Part shown: piece by piece, positions 1-8,852 of the stretch | How the letters are laid out: every line of letters begins with the position of its first letter | Position numbering within the stretch: the first letter of the stretch is position 1 | Assembly (NCBI GenBank): GCA_002050435.1 | Contig: MWYV01000044.1 | Coordinates: 1 to 64,000, forward strand | DNA from: Chitinophagales bacterium 33-2 | GTDB lineage: Bacteria > Bacteroidota > Bacteroidia > Chitinophagales > Chitinophagaceae | Direction of reading: 5' to 3' | DNA length: 64,000 bases | Position numbers and translations under genes: made by a program | The notes under the pieces: generated by a model | The model's database searches: none | Told to the model about the DNA's origin: nothing | What the model saw: the letters and a program-made list of their open reading frames with translations, nothing else

Positions 1-122
1 ACATAATGATATCCAAATTCCGTTTTTACGAGTCCGGATGTGCCTCTTGGGTTGGTGAATATAAAATCATTAAAAGGCGGAACCATTCTTCCTGTTGTTA
101 CGCCCTCATAAACGCCACCTTT
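1..122. repeat. Left arm of terminal foldback inverted repeat
   Basis: Base-by-base comparison shows that positions 1-122 are the reverse complement of 866-987 with no gaps and one mismatch (position 32). The match stops abruptly at 123, inside an open reading frame. This arm lies at the very edge of the window and encodes only nonsense N-terminal residues for the isomerase that follows. It is most simply a chimeric join (amplification or assembly artefact at a contig end), less likely a true inverted duplication. Confidence 0.9.
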
Positions 123-1807
123 ACCTGGAAGCATTGGAAAAAGACAGGCTCCAGGAAAAATATGTTAGCCTGTTAATGAACACCATTCATTTTCCAAAAT
201 GGTTTCTTGAAAAAAGAAATATTGATAATAGCCTCATGGCCAGTGCAGCCTTTGTAAGTGTACCTTATGCTTCCATTGCTGACAGCACGATCAAAATCAG
301 CGATAAGGAAATAGAGGAGTACATCAATAACCACAAAAAGGATTTCGAGCAAAAAGATGAAACCCGCAACATTGAATTTGTTACGTTCAGCGCAGCGCCA
401 AGTGCGGCCGACTCCATGGCTACCAGGGAAATGCTTACTGGCCTGAAACCACAATTCGATACCATATCTGGAAATAACCTCGAAAACTTTTTAGCAAGGA
501 ACAGTACACTTCCTTTTTATAATGGTTATGTTAACCGTAATCAGATCCAGCAAGTTAATAAAGATTCTATTTTAAGTCAGCCCGTGGGCGTTATTTATGG
601 TCCTTACATGGACCCTGCACAACAGGGCCAGCAAGGTGCGTATGTAATGTCAAAGATCATCAGCGCAAGGCCAGTTCCGGATACAGTGAAAGTGCGCCAC
701 GTACTTGTTGCTACATTTCAGATGACCCAGACAGGCGAAAGAATGCCCGTGAGGTCTGAGCAGGATGCGTCTGCGCTAGCGGACAGCATCATGAGCGCGC
801 ATAAGGCCGGTGCCAGTTTTGATACATTGGTTGCCAGACATTCGGATGATCCGGGAAGTAAAGAGAAAGGTGGCGTTTATGAGGGCGTAACAACAGGAAG
901 AATGGTTCCGCCTTTTAATGATTTTATATTCACCAACCCAAGAGGCACATCCGGAATCGTAAAAACGGAATTTGGATATCATTATGTTGAGATCCTGGAA
1001 CAAAAAGGATCTTCACAGGGCTTTAAAGTTGCGTACCTGGCCAAACCAATACAGACGAGCCAGGAAACTGATAACATAGCACAAAATGCCGCTTCTGCCT
1101 TTGCTGGCGAAAGCAGGGATTATAAATCTTTCAATGATAATTTTGAAAAGAACCTGAAAACAAAAGGAATGAGTAAATTCCCTGCAACAGATATTAGGCC
1201 ACTTGATTTTTCAATTACTGGTCTTGAAGGCGCTTCCAGGAAACTGGTGAAAGATGTTTTTACAAGTGATAAAGGCGATGTGATCGGACCGGAAAGAGTG
1301 GGCGAGGTTTATGTTGTTGCTGTTGTTACAGAAGTGAACAAAGCCGGACTTGCCAGTGTTGCCCGTGTACGCCCGATGATCGAACCGATTCTAAGGAATA
1401 AGAAAAAGGCTGAGCAGATCATAAAACAACTTGGAAAGGTAAATTCTCTTGAAGAAGTAGCCTCTAAATTCAATGTGCAGGTACAGCCGATGGACAGCCT
1501 TCGGTTTACAGGTGGAAACAACATGCTTGCTTATGAGCCAAAAGTTATTGGTGCTGTTTTCAATCCTGAAAATAAGGGAAAAACTTCCCAGCCAATTGCC
1601 GGACAGGCAGGCGTTTATGTGGTGAGGGTAAATAACATTACCACCACACCGGTAGAAGCTGCAAGTATTGAAGAACAAAGGAATAACCTTGTTATGCAAA
1701 CACGCCAGGGTATTCAAAGCCAGATGCAATACGGTAGCGGGAATCCCTATATTGATGTATTAAAAAGGAGCGCAGACATCAGTGATAACAGACCGAACTT
1801 TTATTAA
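123..1807 (+). CDS. SurA/PpiD-type peptidylprolyl isomerase, 5'-truncated
   Basis: This is the C-terminal part of a periplasmic peptidylprolyl cis-trans isomerase that would help fold outer membrane proteins. A PpiC/parvulin rotamase domain lies at about 680-1005, with the hallmark HVLVA start, the HSDDPGSKEKGG stretch and the FGYHYV end. A second, more degenerate isomerase-like region follows towards the C terminus. An ATG at 95 opens the frame, but its first nine codons lie in the inverted foldback copy, so that start is artificial. Native sequence begins at about 123 and the signal peptide and N-terminal chaperone domain are missing. Related Bacteroidota proteins are about 700 residues long. 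The gene ends cleanly at TAA and is followed by a terminator. The family call is firm, the exact subfamily less so. Confidence 0.85.
866..987. repeat. Right (native) arm of the foldback inverted repeat
   Basis: This segment is the source copy of the inverted sequence at 1-122. It lies inside the rotamase domain and is in frame with its surroundings, so it is the native copy. The arms are separated by 743 bases. Confidence 0.9.
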
Positions 1808-1828
1808 TTGAAAATTTATCTGATATGG

Positions 1829-1854
1829 AAGGTCCCCATGCGGGACTTTTTTTT
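1829..1854 (+). terminator. Rho-independent terminator after the isomerase gene
   Basis: The stem GTCCC/GGGAC (extended by weaker A-T and G-T pairs) encloses a 5-base loop and is followed by a run of eight T. It lies 20 bases after the isomerase stop codon. Confidence 0.8.
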
Positions 1855-1882
1855 GTTTGCATATGTTTAAGAGCATTCAGTT

Positions 1883-1890
1883 TACATTTG
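1883..1890 (+). promoter_or_regulatory. Bacteroidota -7 element (TACATTTG) of the DUF2480 gene
   Basis: An exact match to TAnnTTTG ends four bases before the ATG. A TTTG at 1856-1859 is a weak -33 candidate with a longer than usual spacer of 23. Transcription would start at or next to the start codon. Confidence 0.5.
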
Positions 1891-1894
1891 CCCA

Positions 1895-2401
1895 ATGAGT
1901 GAAGCGATCATTAATAAAGTAGCCAACAGCGGTTTAATTACTATTGATCTGGAAAAATATGCTCCAAATAATGAGGTTGCCGTTTTTGATCTGAAGGATC
2001 ATTTATTCATGGGAATGATCCTAAAAGAAAAAGAGTACAGGGAAGGATTAAAAAATTTTGACTGGCAACCCTTTAAAGAAAAGAACGCTGCTATTATCTG
2101 CAGTGTTGATGCCATTATTCCTGTATGGGCTTATATGCTGGCCGCAAGTTATTTACAGGAAGTTGCCCATGAAGTGTATGTCGGCTCCGTGGAAGAAATG
2201 GGGAAGCACATTTTTTTAAAAAACCTTTCCGCGATAGACATCAATAATTACGCAGATCAAAGGATCGTGGTAAAGGGATGTGGGGACAGGCAGATTGAAA
2301 GTTTTGCTTATGCCGAAATTACGCGGCTGTTAAAACCTGTAGCCAAAAGCATCATGTATGGTGAACCCTGCAGCACGGTTCCTGTATATAAAAAGAAATA
2401 G
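1895..2401 (+). CDS. DUF2480 family protein
   Basis: This 168-residue soluble protein belongs to the Bacteroidota-specific DUF2480 family, whose function is unknown. It matches the family pattern at full length: N-terminal KVANSGLITIDLE, the DLKDHLFMGMILKEKEYR block, the SVDAIIPVWAYML segment and the C-terminal GCGD region. There is no signal peptide, so it should be cytoplasmic. The ATG at 1895 is set by the promoter-like element directly upstream. The gene lies downstream of a terminator, so it starts a new unit, and a lipoprotein gene follows after one base, suggesting co-transcription. Confidence 0.85.
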   Translation: MSEAIINKVANSGLITIDLEKYAPNNEVAVFDLKDHLFMGMILKEKEYREGLKNFDWQPFKEKNAAIICSVDAIIPVWAYMLAASYLQEVAHEVYVGSVEEMGKHIFLKNLSAIDINNYADQRIVVKGCGDRQIESFAYAEITRLLKPVAKSIMYGEPCSTVPVYKKK

Positions 2402-2402
2402 C

Positions 2403-3074
2403 ATGAAATTATTTTTCCTGGCAGCCTTTATTGTTTTTTTAAGCGCATGTAACCAGCAATCAAAGCCCGATTCGGAAAATGACAGCCTTGCCACCGAAAC
2501 GTTATATGAGGAACCCCTCGTGCCGGATTTTAATAATCACTTCCGCGAACTTGCTAAGTTTCTTGAACGCGAAGACAGCTCTTTCAGCATGGAAAAATTT
2601 CAGAGCGGGCAGGTGGTTTCAAAAGACACATCCGCAATGTTACCAATGGACAGAAATACACTGCTCCCCTTTGCGTCCTTTTTAAAATACAACACTGATA
2701 GTTCCATTGCGCTTGACCTGGTTTCCTACAACTTAATGGAGACAACAAAGAACGGCAGAAGACATTTTGATTTTGCAGGCCCTGATACTGAAATAGGATT
2801 GGTTGATATGAAAAGCATGAAAAGAAAAAGGATTCTTTTCCTGGGGTCGGCGGGCATCATTTTAGATGGTAAGTGGGAGAACGACCAAACCATTTTACTT
2901 GCAGGCGCAGAAGACGCAGGTAATGGTCAGATACGACCGATAATGTGGCGCTATCATCTTGATACCTATGAAGTGGAAGTGTTTTCTTATCCCCGAACCA
3001 TAAAAGCAAGAGCAGGCATGTTTTATGAAAACAAATACAATAAAGTTCCTGTTAAAACCAGCCCCGCCGTTTAA
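2403..3074 (+). CDS. Hypothetical lipoprotein
   Basis: I do not recognise the family. The start at ATG 2403 is chosen because it gives a classic lipoprotein signal, MKLFFLAAFIVFLSAC, with the lipobox Cys at residue 15; an upstream in-frame ATG at 2358 would bury this signal inside an overlap with the previous gene. The mature part of about 208 residues has an acidic linker and then a mixed alpha/beta body, with no motif I can tie to a function. It follows the DUF2480 gene by one base. Its 3' end overlaps the convergent corA gene by 23 bases. Confidence 0.75.
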   Translation: MKLFFLAAFIVFLSACNQQSKPDSENDSLATETLYEEPLVPDFNNHFRELAKFLEREDSSFSMEKFQSGQVVSKDTSAMLPMDRNTLLPFASFLKYNTDSSIALDLVSYNLMETTKNGRRHFDFAGPDTEIGLVDMKSMKRKRILFLGSAGIILDGKWENDQTILLAGAEDAGNGQIRPIMWRYHLDTYEVEVFSYPRTIKARAGMFYENKYNKVPVKTSPAV

Positions 3075-4152
3075 ATAAAAAAAGCATCAGTACCGGAATG
3101 AAGAGCATAAAGCCAACTGCAGTATAAAAGCCCCACTGATTATGTGCGGTAGGAATTACATCAAAATTCATCCCGAAGATGCCGCCGATTACGGTGGCTG
3201 GTGCCATTAAACAGGTTACGATCGCCATTACCTTCATTACCTCATTCATACGCAGGTTTACATTGCTGATATACAGGTCCTGCATACTGATCATCAGGTC
3301 ACGGTAGTTTTCACTCAGGTCATAAGCCTGCGTAATATGATCATGAACATCCTTGAAATATTTTGTCGTCCTGTCGTCCAGCAAATCGCTTTCGCTTCTT
3401 ATGATGCCGCCAATAAGATCTCTTACCGGTGCAATGTTTCTTTTAAGAACGATGAGCTCTTTTCTCAAGTGGTTGATGCGTGCCAGCGAACGTGTGTTTG
3501 ACCTCCTGATCACTTCTTCTTCAACCACCTCCAGGCAATCGCCCAGTTTTTCCATAACAAAGAAATAGTTATCAATAATAAGATCCAGCATTGCGTAGCA
3601 GAGATAATCGGCTTGTCGTTGCCGGAACTTGCTGTTATGCATTTGTAATTTATCTCTGATGGGATCAAACACATCGCGCTTGGGGTCTTCCTGGAAAGTG
3701 ATCACATAGTTTTTACCAAGTACAATACTCACTTGTTCCTGTTCCACCGATTGAGTGCGTTCATTAAAATACAGCATGTTGAGCAGGCAATAAAGAATGT
3801 CGTCCACTTCATCCATTTTAGGGCGCTGGCTGCAACTCAGAATATCTTCTGCGATTAGGGAGTGGATGCCAAAATGTTCGCACACATCATTCACATCTTT
3901 TTGACGCAGCCCGTCAATATTGATCCAGCTTACCTTGTTATTTTGGAGGTAGGGAAAGCTTTCCTGTATACGATGAAGTTTGTTTTCTTCCAGGGTTGTT
4001 TCATTGTAATCATAAACTGTGATTACAATTTCCTCTGCATCTTTTCTTTTAAGATTGGTAACAGGATTTACATTGAGGATCTCTTTGGTCCTGCCGGGAG
4101 CGAATAAAGTAAAGGGGTTGAGATACCTGAAATATTTTTCAGCCCTGTTCAT
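3052..4152 (-). CDS. corA: CorA-family magnesium/cobalt transporter
   Basis: This encodes an inner membrane divalent cation channel. The 366-residue protein has the long acidic cytoplasmic N-terminal domain, the helical stalk and two C-terminal membrane segments. The signature GMN selectivity motif is at residues 327-329 (GIFGMNFDVIP), and the positively charged tail KRRGWF is also typical. Length is normal for the family. The gene stands alone on the minus strand and overlaps the 3' end of the plus-strand lipoprotein gene by 23 bases. Mg2+ is the expected main substrate; the sequence cannot separate Mg2+ from Co2+ or Zn2+ transport. Confidence 0.93.
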   Translation of the reverse strand: MNRAEKYFRYLNPFTLFAPGRTKEILNVNPVTNLKRKDAEEIVITVYDYNETTLEENKLHRIQESFPYLQNNKVSWINIDGLRQKDVNDVCEHFGIHSLIAEDILSCSQRPKMDEVDDILYCLLNMLYFNERTQSVEQEQVSIVLGKNYVITFQEDPKRDVFDPIRDKLQMHNSKFRQRQADYLCYAMLDLIIDNYFFVMEKLGDCLEVVEEEVIRRSNTRSLARINHLRKELIVLKRNIAPVRDLIGGIIRSESDLLDDRTTKYFKDVHDHITQAYDLSENYRDLMISMQDLYISNVNLRMNEVMKVMAIVTCLMAPATVIGGIFGMNFDVIPTAHNQWGFYTAVGFMLFIPVLMLFLFKRRGWF

Positions 4153-4215
4153 GCTGTTTTTTTTGAAAGATAAGTCAGGCTGCAGGTATTTCGAAAACGA
4201 AAATTTGCAAAAGAT

Positions 4216-4914
4216 TTATTTAATCAGCCGGTTCATGTATTGTACCAGTGCAACCAGTTTCAATTCATGGCTTTGATGGGAAAGGGATTTCATAAATTCA
4301 GCAATAGCTGTTTTGTGGGCTGCAAAAGCCGGGATGGGGTCTGTTATTTTTTTTATTTCTGTAAAGGCTCCTTTAAAACCCACGTAAAACACTTCACGTG
4401 TTCGCATTCTTTGTTCTGTTGTTGCAGAACCATAGGGCTTGTCTTCAGAAATTTCTTTTTTATATTTTTTATAAAGGGTTACAGAATCTAGATGTAATAC
4501 ATGATACCACCCCCTTTCAAGTCCCTTTTGTACCTCTGTTTTGGCATACGCGAATTCAATTGTATCGCCCATAACATTTCTCATGCGTATGGTTCTAATG
4601 GGCATGGTGGCAATCATCTCCCTGTCCTTATCATCCTTATAATGAATATCATCGTCATACAAATTGATCTTGAGCGAAAGATTTTTAAATATTTGTCCGC
4701 TTTCAAGTTCAATTTCTCCTACAAGCCATTCGTTTTTATAAAACGGTGAGCCCTCAACCAGTTTTACAAACTTTGCCATTACAACAGGTTCGCCGGCCAC
4801 TGAATTAAAAAATTGCGCCGCACTTACATTTTCCTTATCTACATCTACCACTCTCTGTGCATTGGCCCGGGCCGTCAGCGATAATATTAGCAGGAAAGCA
4901 ACGAGGTTTTTCAT
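4216..4914 (-). CDS. Secreted hypothetical protein
   Basis: This 232-residue protein starts with a clear Sec signal peptide, MKNLVAFLLILSLTARANAQ, and should be periplasmic or outer-membrane associated. The mature part is charged and rich in short strands (for example GEIELESGQIFKNLSLKINL), which resembles small Bacteroidota secreted proteins of unknown function. No catalytic motif is visible. It begins nine bases after the kdnB-like gene on the same strand, so the two are probably one transcript. A role in the envelope is plausible from that context, but nothing more specific can be supported. Confidence 0.7.
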   Translation of the reverse strand: MKNLVAFLLILSLTARANAQRVVDVDKENVSAAQFFNSVAGEPVVMAKFVKLVEGSPFYKNEWLVGEIELESGQIFKNLSLKINLYDDDIHYKDDKDREMIATMPIRTIRMRNVMGDTIEFAYAKTEVQKGLERGWYHVLHLDSVTLYKKYKKEISEDKPYGSATTEQRMRTREVFYVGFKGAFTEIKKITDPIPAFAAHKTAIAEFMKSLSHQSHELKLVALVQYMNRLIK

Positions 4915-4923
4915 AAAAGGAAT

Positions 4924-6009
4924 TTATAACTTACCATACAATTTACGCAACTTATCCCTTGTCATGATGGATTCCCAGTTTTTTCCCAAAGCGTTTTCCC
5001 ATAAGGGTTTCATGCCCAGTGAAACATTGATCATGATATCAAACTCCTCTTCTGAAAGCGCTTTACAAATTCCTTCGGGAATGTGGATCTTGTTCTTTTC
5101 TACCATTTTTTTAAATTCTGCCACACCCTCGGGATAGTATTCTTCTATGTGATTCATGACGATACAGTTACCGATGCCATGCTTTGTTCCAAGTAGGTAA
5201 CTGAGGCCATAGCTTACTGCGTGCGCAACGCCTACCTGTGAATAGGCGATACTCATGCCTCCGGCAAATGAAGCCATCATCAGCTTATCATCACACACTT
5301 CGTCCCAGTTGTCTTTTTCCAGGAACACATACCTGCAAAGATCCAGTGCTTTTTCTCCATAGGATTTGCTGAATTCATTCAGGTAGGTGCCTGTTAAACT
5401 TTCAATACAATGAATATAGCAGTCCATTCCTGTATAAAAGCGCTGATTGGCAGGCGCATGCGCCACCAGTTCGGGGTCCAGTACGATCTGGTTAAAAGGT
5501 GTAAAATCAGAATTCATCCCAAGCTTGCGTGTTGGCCCGGTAAGCACTGTAGTTCTGCTCACTTCAGCACCCGTTCCGCTTAATGTTGGAATACCAACTT
5601 TGTAAACGCCCGGATGCTTTACCAGGTCCCAGCCCTGGTAATCCGCGGAGGAACCTGGATTGTTCATCATCAGACTTACGGCCTTTGCAAGATCAAGAGT
5701 TGAACCCCCGCCAATCCCCACAACGCCACTCACCATTCCAAATTCATCTTTCAATTGGTTTGAAAGCTGGTCCACATAGGTGGTCTTGGGTTCATGCGCC
5801 ACATCAACATAAATGATCTTATCGTTTTTATCTGCGGGGATGCGACGAACAGGATTATTTTCAAGATTAGAATTTTCGAAAAAGTGGTCTACCAGAAAGA
5901 TCATGGGGTAATCATCTTTTCTTTGTGGTGCAAGGATCTCCTCCAGCTGGTTATAACTCCCACGACCGAAGACGACATAATCCACCATTTTAAAATTTCT
6001 GAATTTCAT
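4924..6009 (-). CDS. kdnB: KdnB-like Fe-dependent alcohol dehydrogenase (Kdo 8-oxidase)
   Basis: This is an iron-containing alcohol dehydrogenase of 361 residues. The NAD-binding GIGGGSTLDLAKAVS segment, the GTGAE motif and the metal-binding region FYTGMDCYIHCIESL followed by HAVSYG and GTKHGIGNC are all present. From memory the whole protein closely resembles Shewanella KdnB, which oxidises the C8 hydroxyl of Kdo before amination by KdnA to give 8-amino-Kdo. Shared blocks include the YQGWDL, LGMNSD and NEFSKSYGEKALDLCR segments. The presence of kdsB 2 kb away supports an LPS role. No KdnA aminotransferase is in the window. An alternative reading is a generic alcohol dehydrogenase of unknown substrate. 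Confidence 0.8.
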   Translation of the reverse strand: MKFRNFKMVDYVVFGRGSYNQLEEILAPQRKDDYPMIFLVDHFFENSNLENNPVRRIPADKNDKIIYVDVAHEPKTTYVDQLSNQLKDEFGMVSGVVGIGGGSTLDLAKAVSLMMNNPGSSADYQGWDLVKHPGVYKVGIPTLSGTGAEVSRTTVLTGPTRKLGMNSDFTPFNQIVLDPELVAHAPANQRFYTGMDCYIHCIESLTGTYLNEFSKSYGEKALDLCRYVFLEKDNWDEVCDDKLMMASFAGGMSIAYSQVGVAHAVSYGLSYLLGTKHGIGNCIVMNHIEEYYPEGVAEFKKMVEKNKIHIPEGICKALSEEEFDIMINVSLGMKPLWENALGKNWESIMTRDKLRKLYGKL

Positions 6010-6087
6010 ATCAGCAAATGTCAGAAACTAATGTCACAGTTGTTTTGCGCACTATAAAAAAAAGCACATCTTACCACAAATTTTTAC

Positions 6088-7521
6088 ATGAGCCAGCACC
6101 AGGAAATAACTGCAATTGAAGGACTGAGCCAGGATGAAATGATCCTTATGAGCTATGTAAGCTTTAAAAATCTAGGCTGGGATCCCCGTTTTGCCGGCAC
6201 GGATCGTATTATTGGATATACAAAGGAAAAGACTAAGGGCGACGAAGTCGAGGTGGCAGTAGATGGGGCAACACTGTCGGTAAACAGTAAGAAGCAGTCA
6301 AAAAATTTTTGGAACAATAAAAGGAGCCAGAAAAAAAATGTTTCAGATTTTTTATCTGCTTTTGAGCAGGTAAGAAGTGTAGGTGCCAACCATTTGAGGA
6401 GCTGGGAGCATGAATTTGCCCAGGTGCAGCAAAATACCATGATCGCCGCAGAAGAGGAAAGAGCCCATTCGGAAGAACTTGAAGCGGTTATGAATATTTC
6501 TCAAGGTTCACGAATGATCACCTATGTGATCATCGGTGTGAATGTGCTGGTTTTTTTATTAATGGTTTTGAACGGAGTAAGTTTTTTACAACCAACTGTA
6601 AATGACCTGCAGCAATGGGGAGGCAATTACAAACCACTTACAACAGGTGGCGAATGGTGGCGTTTGATCACTTCAGTCTTTGTTCATGTAGGCGTTATAC
6701 ATCTTCTGTTCAATATGTATGCATTGTTCATGATCGGAAATTACCTGGAACCCATGCTCGGCAGGTTGCGGTTCCTGGCTGCTTATATTGCTGCAGGGAT
6801 CCTGGCCTCGGTGGTAAGTATCTGGTGGAATGAAAACAATATTATTAGCGCAGGTGCTTCGGGAGCCGTATTTGGAATGTACGGACTATTTCTTGCCTTG
6901 CTGGCCACCGCGCTCATACCAAAAAAAGCACGTATGCCTTTATTGCAAAGCATTGGTGTTTTTATTTTTTATAACCTGATCTACGGAGCCGGCGCGAAAG
7001 GAATTGATAATGCAGCTCATCTCGGCGGGCTGGCGAGTGGTTTCCTGATCGGGCTGGCCTATTACCCTGCTTTGAAAAACCGTGAAGCAAAAAGTCATGT
7101 TATAACGGCGCTGGCCGTACTTGTGGTTTCCATTGCTGCAGCAGGTTTTTATGTTGGTGGTGCAAAAAATGATACGCTGGCTTACGATAGAAAGATTGAC
7201 GCGATACTTGTACACCAGGACAGTGCATTGGCGCCATTGAAAATCACAGATGGCACAGAATTACTTAAACAAGTGTCAACCATTTCCCAACCACACTGGC
7301 AGGAAGCCAAAAAACTGATTGAAGCAACCGGCGCTTATGTATTGCCAAAAATATTGGAAGAACACAGGGCCTTAATGATGGAATACATTGATCTGAGATT
7401 GGAACATACGAACCTGATCATACTCGCACTCCAGGGAAGGGAGGATGTAAACGAAGAACTCGAAGCCGTTGTACAAAAGCTGAATACAATAGTTGCAAAA
7501 ATGAGTGCCCCAAAAAGTTAG
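6088..7521 (+). CDS. Rhomboid family intramembrane serine protease
   Basis: This 477-residue membrane protease has a soluble N-terminal region of about 145 residues, a six-to-seven-helix rhomboid core and a soluble C-terminal tail of about 120 residues. The catalytic Ser258 sits in GASGAVFG and the partner His311 in NAAHLGG, as expected for a Ser-His dyad. The NMYALFMIGNYLEP segment in the helix 2 region is also typical. It would cleave membrane proteins within the bilayer; the substrate is unknown. The N-terminal domain contains a beta-rich stretch and a charged linker, and I do not recognise it. The gene stands between two minus-strand genes and is probably monocistronic. Confidence 0.9.
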   Translation: MSQHQEITAIEGLSQDEMILMSYVSFKNLGWDPRFAGTDRIIGYTKEKTKGDEVEVAVDGATLSVNSKKQSKNFWNNKRSQKKNVSDFLSAFEQVRSVGANHLRSWEHEFAQVQQNTMIAAEEERAHSEELEAVMNISQGSRMITYVIIGVNVLVFLLMVLNGVSFLQPTVNDLQQWGGNYKPLTTGGEWWRLITSVFVHVGVIHLLFNMYALFMIGNYLEPMLGRLRFLAAYIAAGILASVVSIWWNENNIISAGASGAVFGMYGLFLALLATALIPKKARMPLLQSIGVFIFYNLIYGAGAKGIDNAAHLGGLASGFLIGLAYYPALKNREAKSHVITALAVLVVSIAAAGFYVGGAKNDTLAYDRKIDAILVHQDSALAPLKITDGTELLKQVSTISQPHWQEAKKLIEATGAYVLPKILEEHRALMMEYIDLRLEHTNLIILALQGREDVNEELEAVVQKLNTIVAKMSAPKS

Positions 7522-7532
7522 TGGATTAAGTG

Positions 7533-8015
7533 TTATTTGGCCGGCATACGGCTGGCCGTCCACGTTAGTTTGTAAGTATCACACGCGAGGGCGTTGATAT
7601 TCATTCTAAAAGTTCCGGATGCAGTTGCCCCATCAAAACTTGCTTCCAGTTCATATCGTATGGCTGTTGCACCGCCATCTTCGGGTTCGGAGAGATTTCC
7701 ATTTACTTTGTCTGCTGTAATAATGAAACTTTTCTCTGGTCCAAGGATGGTTTGTTCCAGCTTGCCATCGCAACGCCAGTAACCCTTGAAAGTCAGGTTT
7801 TTTAATTCATTGCCGGAAACATCAAAACTGATATAGGTCTCTTTCATTCCATTTGAAAAAGCACCTGTATAACGCCCGTCCCTTCCGTATGTCTTGTTTT
7901 CAGATACGGTTAACGGTTTTTCCGGATCAGGAAGTTGTTTCTGTTGCGTAGTGCCTGCATCAGAACAGGAAATTAACAACCAGGCAGAGGCAAAACAAAA
8001 GAACAAGGTTTTCAT
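7533..8015 (-). CDS. Hypothetical lipoprotein
   Basis: The start at 8015 gives a lipoprotein signal MKTLFFCFASAWLLISC, with the lipobox Cys at residue 17. Longer in-frame starts upstream would run into kdsB and hide the signal. The mature domain of about 143 residues resembles a compact beta-barrel fold with two conserved-looking glycine turns (GRYTGAFSNG and GTFRMN) and one further Cys near the end. I cannot assign a family. It lies 49 bases downstream of kdsB on the same strand and meets the rhomboid gene tail to tail with an 11-base gap. Confidence 0.7.
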   Translation of the reverse strand: MKTLFFCFASAWLLISCSDAGTTQQKQLPDPEKPLTVSENKTYGRDGRYTGAFSNGMKETYISFDVSGNELKNLTFKGYWRCDGKLEQTILGPEKSFIITADKVNGNLSEPEDGGATAIRYELEASFDGATASGTFRMNINALACDTYKLTWTASRMPAK

Positions 8016-8064
8016 AAAGCAGTTTTTAAAGTAAAATAAATATAAAAATAAAAAGCAGGGGCGA

Positions 8065-8781
8065 TCAAAGCAAGGCCTCCGCTCTTTCAAGATCTTCCGG
8101 CGTATCGATCTCCACACCCATGTACCCCGTTTCTACCATCCGGATGGGAATGCCATTTTCAAGGTAACGCAGGCATTCGATTTTTTCTGCATCTTCCAGG
8201 GGCGAAACAGGGAGAGCGGTAAAAGCCATAAGTGCTTCTTTTCGGAATGCATAAACACCAATGTGTTCATAATAAATGGTTCCTGCCTCCGTATTCCTGG
8301 GATAAGGGATCACACTGCGGCTGAAGAATAAAGCGTTCCTGTTTTTATCAATGCAAACCTTAACAAAATTGGGATCTTCAATCTGAGATTGATCCTGAAG
8401 CTGCTGCATAAGCGACCCAACTTTTACTTGTGGATCGCGGAATTGTTCCAGTAATTTTTGCAGCGGTTCTTTTTTTATAAATGGGGTATCACCCTGTACG
8501 TTCACAATAACATCGGCCTCAAGATTCATAGCCGCTTCGGCAATCCTATCGCTGCCACTTTCGTGTTGCTTTGTACTCATGATGGCTTTGCCGCCATGAT
8601 TTGCGATCTCTTTGTAAATGATCTGACTATCCGTAACCACATATACTTCATCAAACAAACCTGTGGCAACTGTACCGTCGTAAGTGTGGCGGATCACAGA
8701 TTTGCTTTTCAATGCTGCCATTAGCTTGCCACTGAACCGCGTGGCATCAAATCGTGCAGGGATCAATGCTATATGCTTCAT
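8065..8781 (-). CDS. kdsB: 3-deoxy-manno-octulosonate cytidylyltransferase (CMP-Kdo synthetase)
   Basis: KdsB activates Kdo, or 8-amino-Kdo, with CTP for transfer to lipid A. The 238-residue protein has the nucleotide-binding start IALIPARFDATRFSGK, the HESGSDRIAEA block, the VNVQGDTPFI metal-site motif, and the C-terminal GVEIDTPEDL segment. Length is normal. The usual PGKPL of the family is here SGKLMAA, a small departure in the nucleotide loop. The KdnB-like gene lies on the same strand 2 kb away. In Shewanella kdnA, kdnB and kdsB are linked, so this enzyme may act on the 8-amino sugar; the sequence alone does not decide. Confidence 0.92.
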   Translation of the reverse strand: MKHIALIPARFDATRFSGKLMAALKSKSVIRHTYDGTVATGLFDEVYVVTDSQIIYKEIANHGGKAIMSTKQHESGSDRIAEAAMNLEADVIVNVQGDTPFIKKEPLQKLLEQFRDPQVKVGSLMQQLQDQSQIEDPNFVKVCIDKNRNALFFSRSVIPYPRNTEAGTIYYEHIGVYAFRKEALMAFTALPVSPLEDAEKIECLRYLENGIPIRMVETGYMGVEIDTPEDLERAEALL

Positions 8782-8852
8782 GAGGTGAAGATAATTAAAG
8801 ACAATTCAGCGTGGGCCTGAAGGCTGTTTTTTCAAACTCGGATTTACTTAAA

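Noticed and set aside
95-122. ATG at 95 as the native start of the prolyl isomerase
   Set aside because: These codons lie in the inverted foldback copy, which has no relation to an isomerase N terminus.
5583-5816. Plus-strand frame within the kdnB-like gene
   Set aside because: It is antisense to a well-supported gene and has no recognisable features.
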